NCBI GenBank assembly: GCA_013153675.1
Contig: JAADEA010000088.1
Span: 1 to 19,625, forward strand
DNA length: 19,625 nt
Direction of reading: 5' to 3'
Source of the DNA: Campylobacterota bacterium
GTDB lineage: Bacteria > Campylobacterota > Campylobacteria > Campylobacterales > Sulfurovaceae
The notes beneath the pieces are model-generated. The model did not search any database. It had not been told where the DNA came from and saw nothing but the letters and a program-made list of their open reading frames with translations. Below are positions 14,269 to 19,625 of this stretch, one piece after another (the first letter of the stretch is position 1; each line of letters opens with the position of its first letter). The position numbers were made by a program, and so were the translations under genes.

Positions 14269-15363
14269 ATGAAAAAAAGAGTAAAATATTTAACAAAAGT
14301 ATCTCAAATAGAACAACTCTCAAATGAGGAGAAAGAGGCGCTAAAAGAGGTAGAAAAGAAATATATATTTAGAAGTAATGACTATTATAACTCTTTAATT
14401 GATTGGAATGATCCTAATGATCCATTAAGAAGACTTGTAATTCCATCTTTAAGCGAATTAGAAGAGTGGGGGAGTTTAGATGCTTCAAATGAGCAAAAAT
14501 ATACAGTAGCCAAAGGGCTTGAGCATAAATATAAAGATACAGCATTAATTTTATTTAATGATATTTGTGGAGCATATTGTAGATATTGTTTTAGAAAGAG
14601 GCTCTTTATAAAAGGCAATGATGATACAGTAAGAGATCTAAAAGAGGCAGTTGAATATATAAAAAATCATAAAGAGATTCAAAATGTACTTATTACTGGA
14701 GGAGATCCATTAGTTGCTTCTACATCAAAAATAGAGCCTTTGATAAAGAGTCTTAGAGAGATTGATCATGTGGGTGTAATTAGAATTGGAACAAAGATGC
14801 TAAGTTTTAACCCTTATAGGGTGCTTGATGATGAGAAGTTTATTGAGATGTTAAAAAAATATTCTCTTCCATCAAAAAGAATTTATATAATGGCTCACTT
14901 TTCTCATCCAAAAGAACTTACCCCTCAAGCAATAGAGGCAGTAGATTTGATCTTAAAAGCTGGAGCTATTATTAATAATCAAACTCCTATGATTAAAGGT
15001 GTAAATGATAGTGTTGAGGTAATGACTCAGCTATTTAAAAAGCTTGTTGAAATTGGAGTTAGTCCATATTATATTTTTGCTTGTAGACCAACTGTTGGAA
15101 ATAAAGATTATGCAGTAGAAATTGAGAGAGCATATGAGATATTTAATGAGGCAAGATGTAATGTAGCTGGAATAGCAAGTAGAGCAAAGTTTGTTATGTC
15201 TCATGAGAGTGGAAAAGTTGAAGTGCTTGGAATGGATAGTGATAATATCTATTTTAGATATCATAGAGCTGCTAAGGAGAGTGATTGCGGAAAGTTGTTA
15301 AAATATAAAAGAGATAAAAATGCTTTTTGGTTTGATGACTATCTTAAACAAGAGGAAAAATAA
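14269..15363 (+). CDS. KamA-family radical SAM protein with altered substrate and PLP motifs
   Basis: A 364-residue relative of lysine 2,3-aminomutase. The radical SAM triad is in CGAYCRYCFRKR (C100, C104, C107), with Arg109 matching the carboxylate-binding Arg134 of clostridial aminomutase. TGGDP (143-147), AHFSHPKEL (209-217), NQTPMIKGVNDS (237-248) and PYYIF (267-271) are family motifs. Two canonical features are missing. The CDLS motif, whose Asp binds the lysine side-chain amine, is CRPT (272-275). The late GGGGK loop that carries the PLP lysine is absent; its region reads GIASRAKFVMSHESGKVEV (301-319), where Lys307 or Lys316 might substitute. So it is probably not a lysine 2,3-aminomutase, nor clearly EpmB. 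It overlaps the zinc peptidase gene by one base. Function unknown beyond radical SAM chemistry. Confidence 0.82.
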   Translation: MKKRVKYLTKVSQIEQLSNEEKEALKEVEKKYIFRSNDYYNSLIDWNDPNDPLRRLVIPSLSELEEWGSLDASNEQKYTVAKGLEHKYKDTALILFNDICGAYCRYCFRKRLFIKGNDDTVRDLKEAVEYIKNHKEIQNVLITGGDPLVASTSKIEPLIKSLREIDHVGVIRIGTKMLSFNPYRVLDDEKFIEMLKKYSLPSKRIYIMAHFSHPKELTPQAIEAVDLILKAGAIINNQTPMIKGVNDSVEVMTQLFKKLVEIGVSPYYIFACRPTVGNKDYAVEIERAYEIFNEARCNVAGIASRAKFVMSHESGKVEVLGMDSDNIYFRYHRAAKESDCGKLLKYKRDKNAFWFDDYLKQEEK

Positions 15364-16271
15364 TGAGATTGGATGATGAAAGAGAAAGCTCTTATGTAGA
15401 GGATAGAAGAGAAGAGAGTATAGGTGGTGGAGGATTTGGTTCTACTATCTCTAATGCAAGTAGGCTTTTTTACCTTTTACCTTTGATTAAAGGTCTGCTT
15501 AGGACTAAATTTGGATGGGTTATTTTATTAGTAGGAGCCTTTTTATATTTTGGAGGAGGAAATATATCTCAACTTTTCTCCTCCTCTTCTAAAACAAAAA
15601 GTTCTATTTCAGATAATAAAACAGCTATATTTATAAAAAAGGTAAAAAGAACTACTGAAAAGGTTTGGAGCCGTCTTATTCCAAATTATAAACCTGCCAT
15701 ATTAGTTTTATATCGTGGAGTTACAAGAAGTGGATGTGGATATGCAAAAGCACAAGTTGGACCTTTTTATTGCCCAGTAGATCAAAAGATCTATTTAGAT
15801 TTGGCTTTTTTTGATGAACTTGCAAGAAAATTGAATGCGCCAGGTGATTTTGCTCAAGCTTATGTATTGGCTCATGAAGTTGGACATCATGTTCAAAATT
15901 TACAAGGAATTTTACAAAAGGTTCAATCTCTTCAGCAAAGGGCTGCAAGAATGGGTAGAAAAGATTTAGTAAATAAGCTTCAAATTCCTTTAGAGCTTCA
16001 GGCTGATTGTTATGCGGGAATTTGGGCACACTATGTAAGAGCAAGACTTGAAGAGGGTGATATTGAAGAAGCAATGAATGCTGCAGCCCAAATTGGAGAT
16101 GATATGCTTCAAAAGAGGTTCCAAGGATATGTAGTTCCAGATAGTTTTACTCATGGTACTTCAAAAGAGAGAACATATTGGTTTATTAGAGGATATAAAA
16201 GTGGTAAGATAAGTGATTGTGATACTTTTAGATATTATAAGATAAGAGGAATGAGATTTAATAGTTACTAA
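15363..16271 (+). CDS. YpfJ-type membrane-anchored neutral zinc metallopeptidase
   Basis: A 302-residue protein with the organisation of the YpfJ family: a charged N-terminus rich in Asp, Glu, Arg and Gly (MRLDDERESS ... GGGGFGS), one membrane segment (about 51-66), a Ser/Lys linker and a peptidase domain. The zinc site is HEVGHH (H171, E172, H175), with a third ligand in ELQADCYAGIWAH (probably Glu211), the usual second motif. CGYAKAQVGPFYCPVDQKIYLD (125-146) is a family signature. The active domain probably faces the periplasm. Its ATG overlaps the upstream stop (TAATG), with GAGG before it, so it is coupled to the radical SAM gene. Substrates of this family are not known to me. Confidence 0.9.
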   Translation: MRLDDERESSYVEDRREESIGGGGFGSTISNASRLFYLLPLIKGLLRTKFGWVILLVGAFLYFGGGNISQLFSSSSKTKSSISDNKTAIFIKKVKRTTEKVWSRLIPNYKPAILVLYRGVTRSGCGYAKAQVGPFYCPVDQKIYLDLAFFDELARKLNAPGDFAQAYVLAHEVGHHVQNLQGILQKVQSLQQRAARMGRKDLVNKLQIPLELQADCYAGIWAHYVRARLEEGDIEEAMNAAAQIGDDMLQKRFQGYVVPDSFTHGTSKERTYWFIRGYKSGKISDCDTFRYYKIRGMRFNSY

Positions 16272-16281
16272 AAGTATCAAA

Positions 16282-16322
16282 CTCCTCTTTTTAGATAAAG
16301 GGGGCTTTTTATTTTTTTCTTT
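16282..16322 (+). terminator. Rho-independent terminator after the metallopeptidase
   Basis: CCTCTTT (16284-16290) pairs with AAAGGGG (16297-16303) around a TTAGAT loop, with one G-U pair, and is followed by CTTTTTATTTTTTTCTTTT. The long T-run makes this convincing. It separates the radical SAM/peptidase pair from sucCD. Confidence 0.82.
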
Positions 16323-16368
16323 TATAATAAAAATAATCGTGTAGTATCTAAACAATCTCTCTTGCTTT

Positions 16369-16385
16369 TTGAAAAATATTTTCAA
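16369..16385. promoter_or_regulatory. Fur/PerR-like 17-bp palindrome upstream of sucC
   Basis: TTGAAAAATATTTTCAA is a 7-3-7 inverted repeat. Written 8-1-8 it matches 13 of 16 defined positions of a TTGATAATnATTATCAA Fur-type operator. It is centred about 49 bases before the predicted sucC transcription start, just upstream of the -35 zone. In a genome this AT-rich, chance cannot be excluded. Confidence 0.35.
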
Positions 16386-16413
16386 TTTAAATAGTTCTTA
16401 TCTTAAAAGCTTC

Positions 16414-16419
16414 TATAAT
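16414..16419 (+). promoter_or_regulatory. -10 box of the sucCD operon
   Basis: A perfect TATAAT lies 33 bases before the sucC GTG, with a predicted start near 16426. No good TTGACA is seen 17 bases upstream (the zone reads ATAGTT). The terminator upstream isolates the operon, so this is its likely sole promoter. Confidence 0.6.
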
Positions 16420-16451
16420 ATTTCCATTAAGTTCGCAAAAGGAGCGTAGCC

Positions 16452-17624
16452 GTGAATATACATGAATATCAGGCAAAAGAGATTTTTAGAAAATATGGAG
16501 TGCCAACACCAAGAGGGGGAGTAGCATTTAGCGGACCTGAGGCTAAGAAGGTTGCTCAAGAGCTTGGTGGAAATTTGTGGGTAGTAAAAGCACAAATTCA
16601 TGCAGGTGGACGTGGAAAAGCAGGAGGAGTAAAGCTTGCAAGAAGTCTTGATGAGGTAGAAAAACTTGCTGAAGAGATGCTAGGAATGACTTTAGTAACC
16701 CACCAAACAGGACCAGAGGGAAAAGTTGTTAAAAAAGTTTATATTGAAGAGGGTGCTGATATAAAAGATGAGTTTTATCTTGGAATGGTGCTTGATAGAG
16801 CTCTTGAGATGCCAGTTATGATGGCAAGTACTGAGGGAGGAATGGAGATTGAAGAGGTAGCTGAGAAAACTCCAGAAAAGATTATTAAAGTTGCAATTGA
16901 TCCAACTATTGGATTTCAACCTTTCCATGCAAGAAAGCTTGCTTTTGGGCTTGGACTTCCAAAAGAGGAACAAAAAGAGTTTATAAAATTTGCAACAGCG
17001 CTTTATAATGTTTATATGGATAATGATGCTGAAATGATAGAGATTAACCCATTAATTAAAACTGGTGATGGGAAATTTCTTGCACTTGATGCAAAGATGG
17101 GATTTGATGATAATGCTTTGTATCGCCATCCAGAAATTGCAGAGATGAGAGATTTAGATGAGGAAGAGCCAACTGAGATTGAGGCTAAAAAGTATGGTCT
17201 AAGCTATATTAAACTTGATGGAAATGTTGGATGTATGGTAAATGGTGCTGGACTTGCAATGGCTACAATGGATATTATTAAACATGAAGGTGGAGAGCCT
17301 GCAAACTTTTTAGATGTAGGTGGTGGAGCAAATCCAGATACTGTTGCTAAAGGATTTGAGATAATTCTTAGTGATCCAAATGTAAAGAGTATCTTTGTAA
17401 ATATTTTTGGTGGAATTGTTAGATGCGATAGAATTGCTAATGGAATCTTGCAAGCTACCGAAAAAGTTGAGGTAAATGTACCGGTGATTGTAAGACTTGA
17501 TGGAACAAATGCAGCTGAAGCAGCTGAGATTTTAAGAAATGCAAATATTAAAAATATTATTGCTGCAACTGATTTGGCAGATGGAGCTAAAAAGGCTGTT
17601 GCTGCAGCGAAAGGAGAGGCTTAA
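16452..17624 (+). CDS. sucC: Succinyl-CoA synthetase (ADP-forming), beta subunit
   Basis: With SucD this interconverts succinate and succinyl-CoA with substrate-level ATP; in chemolithotrophic Campylobacterota using the reverse TCA cycle it runs toward succinyl-CoA. The 390-residue product has the ATP-grasp start [34 protein letters not shown] (46-61), EMIEINPL (about 194-201) for metal binding, and the CoA-ligase domain with [13 protein letters not shown] and [10 protein letters not shown]. Length is normal (388 in E. coli). The start is GTG, with AAGGAG at 16439-16444, 7 bases upstream; the resulting N-terminus matches the family exactly. The stop overlaps the sucD start. ADP rather than GDP specificity is assumed from the bacterial family. 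Confidence 0.97.
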   Translation: MNIHEYQAKEIFRKYGVPTPRGGVAFSGPEAKKVAQELGGNLWVVKAQIHAGGRGKAGGVKLARSLDEVEKLAEEMLGMTLVTHQTGPEGKVVKKVYIEEGADIKDEFYLGMVLDRALEMPVMMASTEGGMEIEEVAEKTPEKIIKVAIDPTIGFQPFHARKLAFGLGLPKEEQKEFIKFATALYNVYMDNDAEMIEINPLIKTGDGKFLALDAKMGFDDNALYRHPEIAEMRDLDEEEPTEIEAKKYGLSYIKLDGNVGCMVNGAGLAMATMDIIKHEGGEPANFLDVGGGANPDTVAKGFEIILSDPNVKSIFVNIFGGIVRCDRIANGILQATEKVEVNVPVIVRLDGTNAAEAAEILRNANIKNIIAATDLADGAKKAVAAAKGEA

Positions 17625-18508
17625 TGAGTATTTTAGTAAATAAAGATACAAAAGTTATTGTTCAAGGGTTTACTGGTAAAGAGGGAACTTTCCATGCAGA
17701 GCAGTGTATGGCTTATGGTACTCAAATTGTAGGAGGAGTTACTCCAAATAAAGGTGGTATGACTCATCTTGGAAAACCTGTTTTTAATACAGTAGAAGAT
17801 GCAGTAAAAGCAACAGGTGCTACTGTTAGTATGATTTTTGTTCCACCTGCATTTGTTGCAGATGCAGTAATGGAGGCAGCTGATGCTGGAATTGAGCTTG
17901 CTGTAATTATTACAGAAGGTGCACCAGTTAAAGATATGATGATGGCAAAACATTATGCTCAAAAGAGAGGAATGAATACAATTGGTCCAAACTGTCCTGG
18001 AATTATTACAGCTGAAGAGTGTAAAATTGGAATTATGCCAGGATTTATTTTCAAAAAAGGAAATGTGGGGCTTATCTCTAAATCTGGAACATTAACTTAT
18101 GAAGCAAGTAACCAAGTTGTAAAAGAGGGGCTTGGAATTACTACTGCAGTTGGAATTGGAGGGGATCCAATTATTGGATTAAGTTATAAGCAACTTCTTC
18201 CTATGTTTGAAGCAGATGATGAGACTGAAGCAATTGTTATGATTGGGGAAATTGGTGGAGATCTTGAAATTCAAGCAGCAAAACTTATAAAAGAACAAAT
18301 TACAAAACCAGTAATTGCTTTTATTGCTGGACAAACTGCTCCAAAAGGTAAAAGAATGGGGCATGCGGGTGCAATTATTAGTGGTAGTAAAGGAACTGCA
18401 GCAGAGAAGATGGCAGCCCTTGAAGAGGCTGGAGTATATGTAGTTAAATCTCCAGCAGATATTGGAGCAACAGTAGCAAAGGCTCTAAAAGAGAAAAAAG
18501 GAAGCTAA
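17624..18508 (+). CDS. sucD: Succinyl-CoA synthetase, alpha subunit
   Basis: Carries the CoA-binding Rossmann domain and the histidine that is phosphorylated during catalysis. The 294-residue product has [15 protein letters not shown] (13-27, CoA binding), [20 protein letters not shown] (120-139) and [15 protein letters not shown] (245-259), where His247 is the expected phosphohistidine. Start and stop overlap sucC by one base (TAATG), and AAGGAG (17611-17616) is 7 bases before the ATG, so the subunits are translated together. In C. jejuni the oorDABC genes follow sucCD; here a terminator follows instead, so the 2-oxoglutarate oxidoreductase must be encoded elsewhere if present. Confidence 0.97.
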   Translation: MSILVNKDTKVIVQGFTGKEGTFHAEQCMAYGTQIVGGVTPNKGGMTHLGKPVFNTVEDAVKATGATVSMIFVPPAFVADAVMEAADAGIELAVIITEGAPVKDMMMAKHYAQKRGMNTIGPNCPGIITAEECKIGIMPGFIFKKGNVGLISKSGTLTYEASNQVVKEGLGITTAVGIGGDPIIGLSYKQLLPMFEADDETEAIVMIGEIGGDLEIQAAKLIKEQITKPVIAFIAGQTAPKGKRMGHAGAIISGSKGTAAEKMAALEEAGVYVVKSPADIGATVAKALKEKKGS

Positions 18509-18523
18509 TTTTGCTTCCTTTTT
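18495..18523. terminator. Bidirectional terminator between sucD and the convergent surface-protein gene
   Basis: An 11-bp perfect stem, AAAAAGGAAGC (18495-18505) with GCTTCCTTTTT (18513-18523), loops at TAATTTT, which includes the sucD stop. T-runs lie at the 3' end on both strands (TTTTT on plus, TTTTTTCTCTTTT on minus), so it should serve both converging operons. Confidence 0.88.
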
Positions 18524-18525
18524 AT

Positions 18526-19625
18526 CTATTCAATTTCTGCTTCTATATAAGCACAAGCTCTTGATTGAGCTCTATTGCTTGTTCCTTTTAGAGTGCCAAT
18601 ATTAATTTCTACCTCTTTATCATTTATTGTGCCATTTTTTGTATCTATTTTTGCACAATCACACTCTTGTGAGATACTTTGTATAACACTTCCACTCTTT
18701 TTATAGATTAATTTTTCTCTATTATCACCTTCGAGAGTATCTTTGATTTTTACGTCTAAAGCATCTCCATCACCTCTATTATCTACAACAAAGCAATATC
18801 TAATAATGGCTCCAGGGATTCTTTTTGGGTTAGATTCATTATTAACAGGGTCACTTAATACAATGGAACTTTTAGTTATGCTCATATTAGGAAGAGCAGT
18901 ATTGCTTGCGCCAATTGAATTTGTTTGAGAATCATTAGGATTTGTATCTCTTGTTGGCATATAATTTTCACATCCATTGTCAGCTCCATTACCACTGGCA
19001 CTAAACTCCCAACAAGCTGCTTTATTACTATCTTTTGCATTTGGAGTTAAAGCCACAGAGACTCCTGCTTTAGCATTATCAAGCTCGTTAGCTTTATCAT
19101 AATCCCATTGAAGAGTCACTCCCTTGAGGCTTGTCGGAATTTCATCTACATTTCCTCCTAATGATCCATAAGAGATATAATCAGCTGGTTCTCCATTAAA
19201 TGTCTCTTTTCCACAAGATGAACTATTTGTAGTGGTAGTTACATCAAGTTTTGGAGCTATTAATAAAATATCATCTTTATCGTTATTAAAATATTGAGAG
19301 ACTCCTTGATAGAAGTGCTTTATATTTCCACTACAACTATTACTTCCTTTTCCTGTATGAAAAATAATATAATCGCCCTCTTGAACTTGGCAATCTGGAA
19401 ACTCATAATAGTTACAATCTTGATCACTAATAATATATCCTTTTAAGTTTCCACTACTTTTAGCATATAACTCAATAAACTCATCATTTTGTGTTCCTGT
19501 TGTAGTTTCATGATACATTACCTCATTTATAATAAGTTTTGGTGGATTACTATTTTCTATAAATTCTGCATCAAAGGGTTTTGAGAAGATTAAAATTCCA
19601 GCTTTTTCTTTATATTGATTATGAC
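18526..19625 (-). CDS. Secreted lamin-tail-domain / DUF11-like surface protein (5' end outside window)
   Basis: The frame is open to the window edge, so the N-terminus is missing; 365 residues are visible. An ATG at 19518 is internal, not the start, because the coding frame continues upstream through PPKLIINEV, part of the fold. The PPKLIINEVMYHETT, EFIELY and GYIISD region, with GDYIIFHTG further on, is the lamin tail domain pattern found in bacterial extracellular proteins. The last 110 or so residues (SDPVNNESNPKRIPGAIIRYCFVVDNRGDGDALDVKIKDTL, split here as one run of motifs) follow the DUF11 pattern of stalk-like surface repeats. Many Cys residues (SNSCSGN, NSSSCGK, ECDCAKI) suggest disulfides outside the cytoplasm. 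It is probably exported or cell-surface bound; ligand and enzyme activity are not visible in this portion. Confidence 0.75.
   Translation of the reverse strand, partial: HNQYKEKAGILIFSKPFDAEFIENSNPPKLIINEVMYHETTTGTQNDEFIELYAKSSGNLKGYIISDQDCNYYEFPDCQVQEGDYIIFHTGKGSNSCSGNIKHFYQGVSQYFNNDKDDILLIAPKLDVTTTTNSSSCGKETFNGEPADYISYGSLGGNVDEIPTSLKGVTLQWDYDKANELDNAKAGVSVALTPNAKDSNKAACWEFSASGNGADNGCENYMPTRDTNPNDSQTNSIGASNTALPNMSITKSSIVLSDPVNNESNPKRIPGAIIRYCFVVDNRGDGDALDVKIKDTLEGDNREKLIYKKSGSVIQSISQECDCAKIDTKNGTINDKEVEINIGTLKGTSNRAQSRACAYIEAEIE

Noticed and set aside
15721..16074. 117-codon minus-strand open frame within the zinc peptidase gene
   Set aside because: Antisense to the HExxH coding region; the His/Leu-rich product is an artefact of the opposite frame.
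16369..16385. TTGAAAA-ATA-TTTTCAA as a XerH dif site
   Set aside because: The GAAAA/TTTTC arms resemble difH, but the centre is 3 bases instead of about 6 and the outer arms do not match; a regulator site fits better.
1..19625. tRNA, rRNA, CRISPR arrays, insertion sequences or known riboswitches
   Set aside because: Reading through the intergenic gaps, none shows a cloverleaf, repeat-spacer pattern, terminal inverted repeats with transposase, or a long structured leader; almost all gaps are under 130 bases.

Overview
The window is AT-rich, densely coding bacterial DNA and almost certainly comes from a Campylobacterota (epsilonproteobacterial) chromosome. Three gene orders support this, recalled from published genomes: argF, hemN and a Fe-S protein in that order (compare C. 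jejuni Cj0994c, Cj0992c, Cj0991c); rpmB beside a TrkA-type potassium channel (compare H. pylori HP0491/HP0490); and ispA followed by tkt (compare Cj1644/Cj1645). The gene set (oxygen-independent HemN, Fe-S oxidoreductase, sucCD, PPK2, a small winged-helix protein typical of anaerobes) fits an anaerobic or microaerophilic, possibly free-living chemolithotrophic member. The genus cannot be told from sequence alone.

Layout. (1) 1-5559, plus strand: 3' end of a YfgM/TPR-like gene, a BamB-like lipoprotein, a short Xer tyrosine recombinase, a 103-codon gene apparently starting at ATA, ispA, transketolase and a 59-residue winged-helix protein, closed by a strong terminator. (2) 5573-14151, minus strand: read in transcription order, argF, hemN, a CCG-domain Fe-S oxidoreductase, rpmB, a potassium channel, argJ; then, behind its own promoter, an HTH regulator of archaeal flavour; then, behind another promoter, ppk2 and a short-chain dehydrogenase. 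(3) 14152-14268: a divergent promoter region. (4) 14269-16322, plus strand: a KamA-family radical SAM protein translationally coupled to a membrane-anchored zinc peptidase, then a terminator. (5) 16323-18523, plus strand: sucC-sucD with a clear -10 box, a Fur-like palindrome upstream and a bidirectional terminator. (6) 18526-end, minus strand: the C-terminal part of a secreted lamin-tail/DUF11-type protein running off the window.

Most of the window is core metabolism: arginine synthesis (argF, argJ), haem synthesis (hemN), isoprenoid and pentose-phosphate metabolism (ispA, tkt) and the succinyl-CoA step of the (reverse) TCA cycle (sucCD). I see no mobile element, phage, CRISPR, rRNA or tRNA, and no unmistakable new multi-gene system. 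The points most worth a second look are the ATA-start gene behind xer, the KamA relative that has lost the canonical lysine-binding and PLP motifs, the archaeal-like HTH protein with a palindrome at its predicted transcription start, and the channel whose RCK domain lacks the glycine motif.
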